Source of the DNA: Galeopsis tetrahit
Taxonomy: Eukaryota > Streptophyta > Magnoliopsida > Lamiales > Lamiaceae
Length of the DNA stretch: 64,000 nucleotides
Assembly (NCBI GenBank): GCA_963675135.1
Contig: OY776123.1
Coordinates: 17,825,840-17,889,839, forward strand
Reading direction: 5' to 3'
This document shows positions 45,849 to 56,970 of the stretch, piece by piece. Below the pieces are notes generated by a model. That model made no database searches, was not told where the DNA came from, and worked only from the letters and a program-made list of their open reading frames with translations. Position numbers and translations under genes: made by a program. How positions within the stretch are numbered: the stretch's first letter is position 1; the number at the start of each line of letters is the position of its first letter.

Positions 45849-46238
45849 ATGTCTTCTTCATCTTCTATTCGATTTCAGCAAGGCCTTGTTTGTTATTGTG
45901 GAAAGGTATGTCGTACATATGCTTCTAAACAACCTAGAAGTAAAGGGAGGATATTTCATAATTGTCCTGACTCCCTAAGTGATGGTTGTGGTGGTGGATG
46001 TAGTTTCTTTGTATGGGCTGATACTCTAGAAAACTGTGGTGTTGACAAGAATCAAGGATCTAATCAAAGTGACCAAGAAACTGAAGACATGAAGAAAATG
46101 ACTCAAGAGATGAAGAAATTGGTTACAGAAATCAAGATTTTGGCTGAAGAAATCAAGGATTTAATCAAAGTGAACAAAATCATTTTGATTGTGCTAGTTC
46201 TCATGGTTGCATCTACCACCTTCAAGTGGTTTGGTTAA
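45849..46238 (+). CDS. GRF zinc-finger, coiled-coil, tail-anchored protein (CACTA copy)
   Basis: A single exon of 129 residues. A GRF-type zinc finger occupies residues about 15-58 (CYCGKVC, KGRIFHNCPD, CSFFVW). An amphipathic helix follows (MKKMTQEMKKLVTEIKIL, then AEEIKDLIK) with a coiled-coil pattern, and then a hydrophobic helix (IILIVLVLMVASTTF) at the very C-terminus. The design equals that of the protein at 23474-23962 although the sequences are far apart. The start at 45849 (MSSSSSIRFQ) was preferred to the in-frame ATG at 45834. It is transcribed opposite to both transposase genes. The function is unknown; a role in DNA binding at a membrane is a guess. Confidence 0.8.
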   Translation: MSSSSSIRFQQGLVCYCGKVCRTYASKQPRSKGRIFHNCPDSLSDGCGGGCSFFVWADTLENCGVDKNQGSNQSDQETEDMKKMTQEMKKLVTEIKILAEEIKDLIKVNKIILIVLVLMVASTTFKWFG

Positions 46239-46546
46239 ATATATGTATAATGCACTCTATATGAGGCTATTTTAATTTGTACTAAAATGCACTCTTCAAG
46301 TGGTTTAAATCTATATCTAGAATGCACTCTAAATGAGATTATTTTGTACTCAATGAAACAAATGAATGCACCCTATTTTCATCTATACACCAATAAACTA
46401 CACAAATAAACTGCAATATATAGTTCAACATATTTTTCAACATAAACATAAATATATACATAAAGATAAATAAGTTCAACAGAAAATTAAATAAGTTCAA
46501 CAGAAAAATAAATTAGTTCAACACAAAATTAAATTGTTCAAATTGT

Positions 46547-48220
46547 TCAACCATTATAGTTGTCAGGATAGTTGCCAGTGCCCGGAAAGTTAAAATATTG
46601 TTCCACATCCTCATTCAAGTTGACGTTGCCACCGTCGGCCTGACCTGCATCTTGACCTGCAGCTTGATCTGGAGCTGGACCTGGAGCTGGAGCTGGCGGT
46701 GGTTGCCCCATCGTCTGTTGATAGATGGCCTCGATCTGCTCAGCAGACATCCCCAACGTCCGACCCGCATTGGTACTCCATGTGCGGAAGTAGTTCTCGA
46801 ACGTTGCCATGAAGTTCGGATCCGGGACGGGAGTGGAGGATACGGACGGCTGCGATGCACTCCGGGCCGACCGACCACTTGGTGTCCTCACAGCGCTGCT
46901 CATCCCACCAAGGCCAAGGACCCTTCCCTTCCTGGTCGGGGCAACGTCAAGGTAACACTGGTCCACGTCAACAGCCGGAGGGGTACCGCTGCTTCCGGAT
47001 TCAGCAGTAGTCGTGGCGGTGGCTTGCGTCTCGGCCTCTTCAATCCTCTGTCGGACGCTCAACTACATAATTAAAAAATTAAAATTAATTTAATTATCTA
47101 TATATATATATATATATAATGTAATTAATACATAAATTTAATTAAACTTACGTGGAGGTCAGTAGTGCGCCCGTAGGTGGACGTCTGTGTATCGGTATTA
47201 AACGGATGAAGAAGACTCATCCGATCCAAGTGGGTGTGTGGACGTCCAGTCTCCCGCTCCTATTACGTATCAAATAAACATATGCAAATTAATTTAGATA
47301 ACTAATATAAAATAATTAACTATAATTATTTAATTTTTAAAAATTAATGAAAACTTACGATAGCAAGTGATTGCTCGAGGACGGACCGAGCTCCCCCCCG
47401 ATGCACTGCCATCCCGCCTCCAACGTCGGTTCTGCGGTTGGCCCGAGCTTTGTCACACTTCTCTTGGTAAGCCTGGTCCATCCACTTCTCAACCAACGAC
47501 TCCCACAGGTCAACACCGTCCTCGTCTTGCCCCAGAACACGATTCACGTCACGATCACGCCAGGCCGTTCTCCAGTCGTACATCATGTTCGTGTACCAAG
47601 TAGAACAAAGATTGTACCACTTCTCGTAAATAGCGGCGTCCGAGTAGATCGCCGTATCCCAACGGGCCTTTTTCTATACAAATAAATATTCAACATATTT
47701 ATCAAATAATATGAATAATTAGTTATTTAATAAACTTTAAATATTGTAATTATATACCTGGAACTCGTCGAAATATTCATCCTTTTTAGATTGTGGCACC
47801 TTCGACCAAGTGATAGCACCCTTAGAAATCTTGCAATCCTTAAAGGATTTTGTGCACATCCTGGACACCTCATTACCGGGCACCAACCTGTAAAATTATT
47901 AACAAATTTATAAACTAACACATTATAAATAAATAAATAAAGTTAATCGTTATTGAATCTCATCAAACATTAGAATTATTGACTTACGCTCCTGAAACGA
48001 TGTCAATCTCTTTCCTTTTGTCTCGAACAAGATGCTGACGAGAAGAGGATGACGAACCAACCGACATCGTAGTCGTCGGCGGCGACACTGCCACAGGAGG
48101 AGGAGGAGGAGCCGTCACAGGAACTTCTTCATTCCGAGACCTCCTTGAACGTGACCAAAATGACGACCTACGACGTGAACCCGAACCCTGATTCGGTACT
48201 TGTTCACTCATCTGTTTCAA
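46547..48220 (-). CDS. TnpA-like protein of the CACTA element
   Basis: Five exons (48220-47988, 47887-47758, 47673-47359, 47259-47152, 47062-46547) join in frame with GT-AG borders to give 433 residues. The N-terminus is Ser/Arg and Pro rich (SRRRSSFWSRSRRSR, PPPPP). The middle has the conserved helical core of the plant Ptta/En/Spm transposase family (KARWDTAIYSDAAIYEKW, WESLVEKWMDQAYQEKCDKA), and the C-terminal part has a coiled-coil start (VRQRIEEAE) and a Pro/Ala/Gln-rich low-complexity region. In En/Spm, TnpA binds the subterminal repeats and holds the ends together. Assignment rests on position and on weak family features. Confidence 0.8.
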
Positions 48221-49290
48221 TCAATAAAAAATACATAATTTTACTAATTATCAATTTAATGAATATATTGTTAATTTAAAAATTTTACTAATATAGCATA
48301 TTCCTAATTTAATCAACATATTCCTAATTTAAATCAAAACAATATATATATAACCTAATTACAACGTGATACCACCGTCGAACCATCTAATTAACTAATA
48401 ATTTAAACAATTGATTGAAACATGCATCACCTACATTAAAAATATTTCTAAATTAACATATTCCTAAATTAACAAATCTAAACATAATTAAAATAATATT
48501 TTTCTAATTGGAGTTTTCTAATTATCAATTTAATGAACATATTCCTAATTTAATTTTTTTACTAATATAGCATATTCCTAATTTAATTAATCAACATATT
48601 CCTAATTTAATCAACAATAACCTAATTTAATTATTATTTTTCTACCTAACTTAATCAATAATAAAAAATTGAACATATATATTCCTAAATTAACAAACCT
48701 AAAACTAATTAAAATAATAATTTTCTAATTGGGTCAATAATTATCAATTTAATGAACATATTCCTAATTTAAAATTTGTACTAATATAGCGTATTCCTAA
48801 TTTAATCAACATATTCCTAATTACAACGTGATCCAACGGTCGAACCACTATATCTAAACTAATTTAAACAATTGATTCAAACATGCACTACCTACATTAA
48901 AAATATTCTATATCAAAATTACACAATTAAATTAAACTAGTAATTAACTATATAACAATTAATTAATGTATACATATAACAATTAATTAATTAATTAACC
49001 TTAAAAAACTACTCGATCTATCAAAATTATTCTTAATCAACAAATTAAATTAACTAACGTACGTACTAACATGATCATAATATTTTAACAACTAACTAAA
49101 TCAATATAACATGCAAATCAACATTAAATTATTCATATTTACATATATCCATGCATAAACATATATAAGTATTAAAACTAAGTAATAGAACTAATTAAGA
49201 AAACGTACCGTATCAATGTAATCGAAGAAATTTGCTTCAATGGCCAAGTCCTCGTCTTCGTCTTCGTCTTCCCCACCGAATCCTCACGCA
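48221..49290. other. AT-rich stretch inside the CACTA element
   Basis: About 1 kb upstream of TnpA with repeated words such as CATATTCCTAATTTAA and no open frame. It probably contains the promoter and leader of the TnpA gene. Confidence 0.5.
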
Positions 49291-49294
49291 CGCC

Positions 49295-49625
49295 CTTATA
49301 TATTCCGTCGGTATTTCCCTCGGTAACCGCCGACTTTAAAGCCAACGGTTACCTTATTGGAAAACGAGGCGGTGCGAAATCAACATGCCATTTGCTGACG
49401 GATAATCCGTCAGCATTTCCGTCAGGATACAAATTTCAAAACATCCGTCAGCATTTTCCCTCGGTAAATGCTGACGGAACGGAAATCCGTCAGCATTTCC
49501 CTCGGCAAATGCTGACGGAACGGAAATCCGTCAGCATTGATGTTGACTTTTCAATCCGTCAGCATTCCGTCAGCATATCCGTCGGAAATGCTGACGGACT
49601 AAAATCTGTCAGCATGTGTCCGTCC
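49295..49625. repeat. Right subterminal GACGGA/TCCGTC repeat cluster
   Basis: Repeated units such as AATGCTGACGGA and ATCCGTCAGCAT. The right cluster uses mainly CTGACGG where the left cluster uses mainly CCGACGG, so the two ends have drifted apart. Confidence 0.8.
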
Positions 49626-49664
49626 CAAAAGCGCGCGTTTTTTGTAGTGACTCAGCTCGTACTA

Positions 49665-49705
49665 CATTAGGGACCCTTCCCCCAACTAATAGGATGAGGC
49701 AAAGA
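49665..49705 (+). repeat. Marker of a tandem duplication, copy 1
   Basis: GACCCTTCCCCCAACTAATA followed by a GATGAGGCAAAG-like word occurs here and again at 52728-52763 in the same direction. Each copy lies upstream of a copy of the small plastid-type gene, suggesting a tandem duplication with a unit of about 3 kb. Confidence 0.65.
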
Positions 49706-50125
49706 GAGATATCTTATACTTCAATTATGTGAATGTAATTATTTATTAAAATTATAATATATTATTATTAAACTAAAACACATAATAGGAAAACAAAATT
49801 GTATTATACTTCAATTGAGATTCTGTAAAAAAAAATTTGAAAACAACATTAATAATATAAAGGGATTTTTATCATCACCAAGATATATATAGACTCCATT
49901 TGGGAGGGATTTAGGTATATATGGATTTTAAATCCATTATCATTATTATCAATTGACAAAATATAATCACTGGAATTCGGAACAAGATCTAATTTATAAT
50001 GTGTTTACAAAAATGATCTAAAGGAACAAAAACAACTATTGTTGATATGGATATAAAATCATCATACTAACAAATACAATCTGCAGGATCAAATTAATAA
50101 GATATAAAAGAATAATAAGGATTAA

Positions 50126-50603
50126 TTAAGTGAAGCTAGCTAGGATAAGGGAAGCAAGGCAGAGGCAAGAGGTGCAGCTGAAAATTGTGAGACCAAAAGT
50201 GGCACCAACCATCCTCACAACCTCAATAATTTCATTATTATTATTATTATTTCTTTTACCTAATTTCAAACTAGTAGTAGTGTTAGTGGTGTTATAATTC
50301 CATCCATGCTCAGCTACCAAGCATCTTTCAAGCCTCTCCTTCTTCTTTGCTTCTTCAATCCTCGACCGTAGTACGCGTAAATTCGTTTCTATCATATCGC
50401 TCGATCTCCCTGCCGTGTAAATCCACAAGGATGATATATATGTTAATATTCATAAGATGAATTAATATTAAGGGTAATTACTTACCTGCAGCTTCATGAC
50501 GGTCTCTGTAGCTTTGGGCTTTAACTTGACAAAATTTGGTATTCTTGCATGGAAGTCGAAGCTGAATTGAATTATAAGCTGATGGTGGTAATAAGGAGGC
50601 CAT
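50126..50603 (-). CDS. Small probable plastid protein with C-terminal membrane helix
   Basis: Two exons (50603-50486 and 50409-50126) join in frame to give 133 residues. The N-terminus (MASLLPPSAYNSIQLRLPCK) is rich in Ser, Leu and basic residues without acids, like a chloroplast transit peptide. The middle has a charged helix (LRSRIEEAKKKERLERCL), an Asn run follows, and the C-terminus has a hydrophobic segment (VGATFGLTIFSCTSCLCLAS). I do not recognise the family. A broken copy lies at 54330-54630. Confidence 0.7.
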
Positions 50604-52404
50604 TAATTTAAATTTCCTCACACTTAATTTGATGGAGAATTAATTCAAACACAAGTATATATGTAGAAGTATATAATTATTGGGTGGTTGAAAATACAAA
50701 TATATAGAATAGGTAGGGAAGCAAAGATTGTGTTAATTAGCAATGACCTAATTTGCAACTGATTGAGTACTACTTATACTATCAGACATATATTTTTTCG
50801 AAACAAAACATGTCTCATTTTGTTTGCTCAAAGAATTTCCAGGAACCTTACATATTTAATTAATACTAGTGTAATTTTAAATAAAGGAGGAATAGAAATT
50901 TGGGATGATCGAGGTAGACGGCAGCGTACATTTGTCTATATATGCAATTCTAATTAATTAATTATAGCAATAAACTATGATTTCATTCAATTTAATATTT
51001 ATTTCTGAAAAATGACTCATAAGTCAAGTTAAGTTGTATAATTCTCGATCACGGAGTTAGGTAAATATAAGTGTAAATTATTTTTGTGGAGTATAAGGAA
51101 ATGAAGTTTTTGTGGATTTTTGTTGTTGACTTAGTTTTATTGTTGAACAAGTCACGAGCTTTTATTCTATTCTATTATTAATTAATTTGGATTTTAAGGT
51201 ACATAGCCGCCTGGTTTTAGATCGAATTAGAATTACTACTGGTTAATTGACTTGTAATAATGTGAAAAAAATAGACACAAAGTAGCTATATATGTAAATT
51301 AAAGTTATTTTCATGTTTCAGGGACCGGGTTAGAATATTTTTTTCTAGAGTAGAAAAAAGATATATTCGTAAAGCCTGATATGTATATTAAAATTAATTT
51401 GCCAGAAAAGATGAGGATGTAAACAATTATTTTAATCACAACTTATTTAGATGATCTCACGTTTTATATAATGCCTACTAATAAAATAAAATGAAAAACA
51501 AAATGAAACAATACTGATTAAGCTTTGCTCTTTCTTCAAATGTCCTTTGAAAATTAATTTGGCAGACATGTACGTTTATCATCGGTAGTATGTATATGCA
51601 AATTTTAATTGTGATTATTATTATGTGTCAAATTATATAAGTTGGTCTACAAATTAATTAAATTAAAATTTCCTGGTACAAGAGTCCAAGAAAGTGCTCA
51701 AATTATTTAAGAAAACACGGTCAAACATATTTGACAACGTTAAACCGCGTCCACAGCTATATACTTATACTAGTAATATTTAATATTTCCCCCCCTAAAT
51801 TATGGTTTTGGGTGGTTGCACCAATGCGAGTATAACATAGTACTAAACACCCACACACACGTTTTAGATTAATTTCAAGTTTGAATCAGCTGCTTAATTC
51901 CTATCATTTGGAGTATCTATATTTGAACAGCTCTTTTTTTTCTGTGAATTTTTTTTCTAGAAAATGTATAAGTTTTATCATTCCCCTTAAAAGTTAAGGA
52001 ACCGACTAATACTCATTAACCTAGTGCTTTCCTAACATCTATGGGAAGAATTAAAATATTATATAAGAGAGTTTTCATCACATGTATATTGTATAACTCA
52101 TTTTGAATACAAATTTCTGTGTGTAATTGAATTTTAAGTGATTGTTCAATTGAATTTTTAATTTACACATTAGGATCAAATCAAAATTGTGACTTAATTG
52201 TATCATTGCATCATGCAATTGAGTACACACAAGAGTGACTTTATTCTGAACCACATTTTAAAGCAAAGTAAAATGTAAATGCATAAGTAGGGTTTCGTCT
52301 CATACATAAGACCGTTTCACGGGAGACTCCCTCTTGATATATTGGTATCTTAAAGAAACAAATTAAGATAATTTTTTTAGAAAAAAATATATCTTATTAT
52401 CTAA
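50604..52404. other. AT-rich spacer, no recognised feature
   Basis: The region upstream of the small plastid-type gene, so its promoter should be in the first few hundred bases. No other gene or repeat was recognised. Confidence 0.5.
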
Positions 52405-52699
52405 TACTCCCTCCGTCCCATACTTGAAGCTACAAACCAAATTGGCACGGGTTTTAATAAATGAGTTGTTTATTAGTATTGTGTAAGATAAAGTGGGGGT
52501 AATAAAGACTTTTCAACTTTATAAATAGTACAGTAATAAAGTTACTTTTTAGTGTAATAAAGTAGTGGCATTTGTTGTAATATTGTGATGTTTTAAGGGG
52601 AGTGTTTAAAAGTGCTTTTACTATTTTAGGTAATGTTGCTTCAAGTATGGGATGCCCAAAATGGTAAAATGTAGTTTCAAGTATGGGACGGAGGGAGTA
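52405..52699. repeat. Stowaway-like MITE
   Basis: Starts TACTCCCTCCGTCCCATACT and ends with the inverse of that word, giving a near-perfect inverted pair of about 24 bp with TA edges. Length about 295 bp, non-coding. Confidence 0.85.
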
Positions 52700-53714
52700 A
52701 TACCTGAGAAGGATGAGGTACCATTAAGAGACCCTTCCCCCAACTAATAACATGAGGCAAAGTGATTTTATTTAAAGTTGAAGGGATCATTTGTACAAAA
52801 AATAATTGAGTATGAGGGTTCAAATTGTAAGTTATTTCTACTTAAAAATTGTAAGTTGAAGATATAATTTGAAACAAATAGTGGGCTATCTTTTTTTAGG
52901 CGGATGGAGTATTTAAAATAAAATGATATTGTAGTATCTTTATTCTTGCATCATCATTATACTAGTATGTATGGTCAATAAATCACGAATTTGATTTTGA
53001 GAGTCTATCAATTAGTTAAAATTTTGATGTAACCCAGCGTTTACTGATTTGTAATTGGTTAGTAAACGTGATTTATATTATATATGTTGTTCTAGTACTA
53101 CCTGCTGCAGATTGTAGGTGTTTTTAATTTGATTTATTCTTTGAATGAGACTGAATTCATGCATCATACTCTGTATTTGTGTTTTTATTTTTTGGAAGTT
53201 GGCTTAGATCTAATGGTTTTTTATGAGGTGACGTGCCAAATGATATACTACACTCAGTACTACATCTACATGTAGTATATTGAATGGAATAAAATTATTT
53301 ATTAATTACTACCAACATTTTATTCTTTAATTTTTTTATTTTATTTTTTTTATTGTGGAAAAGCTAGCTAATTAACTTTGAGGAGGTGTCTATTTACTCA
53401 TTTTATATCTAATTTATTATAAAGCAAAGCTGCAATCATGATTGGTATATGGAAATTAATGGAGTAAAAATAACAAAAAAAAGTTCTGAGAATTCCATAA
53501 GGCCATGTACAGATGTATTACAATCATGTTCCAGTTTGAATCTGATGCAGCAGCCTATTGAGCCCCTTGATTTCAGGGATAGAATTTGTATAATTTTCTG
53601 AATGCTTGAAAATGGCACATACATCCTCCATTTAAACGATTTTACAAAGAGGCCGGGTCAAAACTCTTAAAACACATGAAATTAAATAGATGCATTGAAA
53701 CTGAAATTTGACTA
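52700..53714. other. Spacer containing duplication marker copy 2
   Basis: GACCCTTCCCCCAACTAATA recurs at about 52731-52750. No gene was recognised in the rest of this AT-rich region. Confidence 0.5.
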
Positions 53715-54310
53715 ATTTAACAGATATCTTCGTCTGCAGCTTCATTCGAGTTGGGATTTGGTTTGGCCATGTACACGTTGGATTTCGTGTACAAGTTCTT
53801 CAGCTCGATCTGCGAAGGTAATGGCAGCAAGTCAGTAGGTCCTTTCGGAACGACCCCATAAACAATCTGAAAGGGAGATAGGCACGTGTGCTGCGGTTAA
53901 TGTCTGAATTCAGCTTGAGGGAGGACCACGTCCCCTGATTTCACATTGGTACTGACGAGACAGCGAAGAAGGTTGTGGAGGGGTTCACGACTTTTGTTTG
54001 GCTGTCCGTTTGTGGATGGTAGGCACTGCTGAAGAGCAAAGTCGTCTTTGTCATTAGCCATAAGGAACGCCAAAAATGGCTCAGGAAACGTGTATCGCGA
54101 TCGGATACGATGGAGGTGGGGAGTCCATGAATGCGATAAATTTCCTTAAACAACAGTTGGGCAACGTGGACTGCGTCGGTGGTCTTTTTGCAAGGGATAA
54201 AATGCGCCATTTTGAAGAAGCAAGCGACGACGAAAAAAAATTGAGTCGAAGCCTCGCTAAGTACGCGGAAGTCCCAGCACGAAATCCATGAGCAAAGGGG
54301 GACTATAGAG
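53715..54310 (-). pseudogene. Ty3/gypsy integrase fragment
   Basis: The minus strand encodes the gypsy integrase core (MAHFIPCKKTTDAVHVAQLL, IHGLPTSIVSDRDTRFLS, HFWRSLW, SAYHPQTDSQ), with a frame break after the Q-T-D motif. The second catalytic Asp is in SDRDTRF. Only about 0.6 kb of the element is present with no LTR, so it cannot move on its own. It abuts the truncated plastid-type gene copy. Confidence 0.85.
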
Positions 54311-54329
54311 GCCGAGCCATCTTCTCTGT

Positions 54330-54630
54330 ATTAATTAATATTTTCAAGTCTCTCCATCTTCCTTGCTGCTTCTATCCTCATCCTTAGTACGCGTAAATTG
54401 GCATCGACCATATCCCCTCATCTCCTCCCTGTTACACAATGAACATGTATGTATTTATTCAAATGTTGAGAAAGCTAGGCTAGCTGTCTATGATTTAGTC
54501 ATTGTGATAGAGAATAAAGAATAATGGTTAATTACCTTCATGGTCATCTCTGTATCTTTGGGATTTAACTTGACAAATTCTGGTTTTCTTGCATGAAAGA
54601 GTAGATTATATGCTGGTAATGAAGCCATTT
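54330..54630 (-). pseudogene. Broken copy of the small plastid-type gene
   Basis: The minus strand holds a first-exon copy (starts MASLPAYNLL; then after a one-base frame change CKKTRICQVKSQRYRDDHE) ending in a GT splice site, and a second exon start (NLRVLRMRIEAARKMERLEN) preceded by an in-frame TGA. Both match the gene at 50126-50603. The second exon is cut after about 30 codons, where gypsy sequence begins, so the membrane segment is lost. Confidence 0.8.
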
Positions 54631-54967
54631 TCCCTACACTTTGAAGGAAAAACACATAACGACGTATATCCTTATATACTGTATATCAGTGTATGTGTGT
54701 GGAGAGTTAAGGTTGATATCAGTAAGGAATTATCTTTAACTCTACAACCAATGAAGCAAAGCCTTTTTTTTTTGCTTGATTGCTACAGTAGTCCTACTTT
54801 GTTGTTTAAAACTTGCTACATTTAACTAATAAAAAGAAAAACAACAGATTGTCTATGTTTTCAGCATTTCACTGAATATCATTCAAGATAAAAATGTGTT
54901 GTGGAGGAGGTTCAAATAACATTAATGGTGAAATCACTAACTCTGTTGAGGTGAAACCTTATTCTGA
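54631..54967. other. Short spacer downstream of the PPR gene
   Basis: It contains the upstream region of the broken gene copy on one side and the 3' end of the PPR gene on the other. Nothing else was seen. Confidence 0.5.
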
Positions 54968-56383
54968 TCAACTTGTATAATCAGGCAAGCTATAAGCAGG
55001 AATTTTGGCCAGTTTTCTATCCTTCATAACTTGTCTTAATTTCTCCACTTCACTCCACATACCATGACTAGCATATATATTCGACAAAACCACAAACGCC
55101 CCATCATTCCCCGGTTCCAGCTCTATCAACTGCTTAGCCACCCATTCCCCCATTTCCACATTCCCATGCTTCTCACATCCACCCATCAAACACCCCCATA
55201 TCACCACATTTGCTTTCATCGGCATTTGCTCCACCATCGACTTTGCTTCGTCCAGCAAACCTGCTCGCCCAAGCAAATCCACCATGCATCCATAGTGGGC
55301 TAACATCGGCTTAATACCATATCCATCTTTCATCATCTTGAAATAATGTTTTCCTTCTTGTACCATCCCACCATGGACGCACGCGCTCAACACTCCAACG
55401 AAAGTTATGTGATTAGGCCTGATCCCGGCTTCTCTCATACACAAGAAGCTCTTCAGTGCATCGTCCACGTGCCCATGAGCCGCATAGCCTACGATCATGG
55501 ATGTCCATGATGACACATTCTTCTCCTCCATTGTTGAAAAGACCTTGTAAGCCATGTCCATCCGACCACATTTTCCGTACATATCAATAACTGAATTCAT
55601 CATGAGAATTTCGGATTTTGCCAAACTCTTAGCCTGAAAGACGCACTTGTGCAACTGTAGAGCCAAACGCAAGTCCCCTAAAGCTCCACAAGCTGACGTC
55701 ACACTAACCATGGTGACATCATCAGGGCATAGGCCGGTTCCCATCATTTCTACAAACATTTGCAAGGCTTCTCTGCCGCGCCCTCCTTGCGACAACCCTC
55801 CTATAATAGCATTCCAAGACCCCAGCTTTCTGTCAGTACTATTCACAAACACCTTGCGCGCATTATCAAATTGGCCCGTCTTGGAGTAGACGCTAATCAA
55901 GCCACTCTCACAATACATATCAGTATTCAGTCCAATCATAATCGAAATCCCATGTACTTGTTCCGCGAATACACGATCCAATACTTGAGTGGCCGCTTTC
56001 AAAACGATCGGAAGCGTAAAGTTATCTGGCGGGATTCCAGCACGACGCATTGCAATATAAACGCGCAATGCTTCTGATGGAGAGTCTAATCTGGTGTAGA
56101 TTCTACAGATGTTATTATAATGAAAGGAATGAGGATAAAGTTGTAGAAAACGGGTTTGAATTATATGGGCGAAAACTTGGCGCAGTTGTTTTAGATTGGT
56201 GGAGTTTGATACTGCAAGAGCCACCGCTTTTGAATCATGGTAGTGGTGCCGGCGAACATCGTCGTCGAGAGTTGTGGCCGCATTGTAATAGAAACGGCAC
56301 CGCTTGGAAAATTGTTTTGTGCAAAGGTCCAGGGAGGAGGATTTCATTCTAAATATTCTTTCACATTTCTTCTGCAATTCCAA
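54968..56383 (-). CDS. Pentatricopeptide repeat protein, PLS class with E motif
   Basis: A single exon of 471 residues (460 if translation starts at the second ATG, 56350). The first 40 or so residues are basic and hydroxylated (MKSSSLDLCTKQFSKRCRF), consistent with a mitochondrial presequence. About nine PPR units follow, for example MYCESGLISVYSKTGQFDNA, GSWNAIIGGLSQGGRGREAL and NSVIDMYGKCGRMDMAYKV. The C-terminal E-type extension is seen as VIWGCLMGGCEKHGNVEMGE and VVLSNIYASHGMWSEVEKLR, and there is no DYW domain. Such proteins bind organelle RNA and take part in C-to-U editing or processing. Its RNA target is unknown. Intronless, as is usual for the family. Confidence 0.93.
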   Translation of the reverse strand: MELQKKCERIFRMKSSSLDLCTKQFSKRCRFYYNAATTLDDDVRRHHYHDSKAVALAVSNSTNLKQLRQVFAHIIQTRFLQLYPHSFHYNNICRIYTRLDSPSEALRVYIAMRRAGIPPDNFTLPIVLKAATQVLDRVFAEQVHGISIMIGLNTDMYCESGLISVYSKTGQFDNARKVFVNSTDRKLGSWNAIIGGLSQGGRGREALQMFVEMMGTGLCPDDVTMVSVTSACGALGDLRLALQLHKCVFQAKSLAKSEILMMNSVIDMYGKCGRMDMAYKVFSTMEEKNVSSWTSMIVGYAAHGHVDDALKSFLCMREAGIRPNHITFVGVLSACVHGGMVQEGKHYFKMMKDGYGIKPMLAHYGCMVDLLGRAGLLDEAKSMVEQMPMKANVVIWGCLMGGCEKHGNVEMGEWVAKQLIELEPGNDGAFVVLSNIYASHGMWSEVEKLRQVMKDRKLAKIPAYSLPDYTS

Positions 56384-56970
56384 CTTTCAAATTGTTGCAA
56401 CAAAAAGGACCTCGTACAAATAACTACATGGTATGTCTAAATTACCCCAATTACAAATTACGGAATTGATTAATAATTTGTGTAGCATTCCATTCATATA
56501 TTATATATATATTTTTTGACAACAAAACAAAGGATTAAGGGACAATTTTGGTAACTTAAGGATACTTGTACCATTTTAATGATTTCCTTTGAACCCTGAT
56601 GATTCTCGTCTGATATATATTTACAACCGAACATATAAAAAAACAGACCAAACATGATTTCCATTCGATGATGAAGAATATGCAGATCCCTTCATAACAT
56701 TAGAGCAATGCATTCTTCTTGGAACGACCTCACTCCATGTTTATCAGCTTTTCGACAAAATACTAGTGGGATCGTGTGCTAGCATCGTAGCTGCAGTCAC
56801 AGGACATTAATGATATGCGCATCTGGCTCTTGTCGTGGCAATTCATTCTCATGGGCCAACGGGAAAATGGATGCATCCTAGCATCAAAATGCACAATTCA
56901 CTTTCAACTTTTTTATTCTCTCATCATCTGGCCACAATCAAGTTCAATAACTAAGCTGAGTTGGATCGTT
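56384..56970. other. Spacer between the PPR and RINGv genes
   Basis: It holds the PPR promoter on the left side and the 3' untranslated region of the RINGv gene on the right. No other feature was recognised. Confidence 0.5.

Larger units (their letters stand above)
39436..49649. mobile_element. 10.2-kb CACTA (En/Spm-type) transposon, possibly autonomous
   Basis: The left end is CACTACAACAAAAGGGCG and the right end is the inverse of CACTACAAAAAACGCGCG. ACT is present directly outside both ends (39433-39435 and 49650-49652), a perfect 3-bp CACTA duplication. Both ends are rich in short inverted units of the form TGCCGACGGA...TCCGTCGGCA. Inside are TnpD (41245-45224, minus), a GRF gene (45849-46238, plus), TnpA (46547-48220, minus) and a captured host gene fragment. 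No stop or frameshift was seen in either transposase gene. Confidence 0.93.

Noticed and set aside
46598..47074. A plus-strand open frame of 158 codons
   Set aside because: It overlaps TnpA exon 5 on the opposite strand; composition and context favour TnpA.
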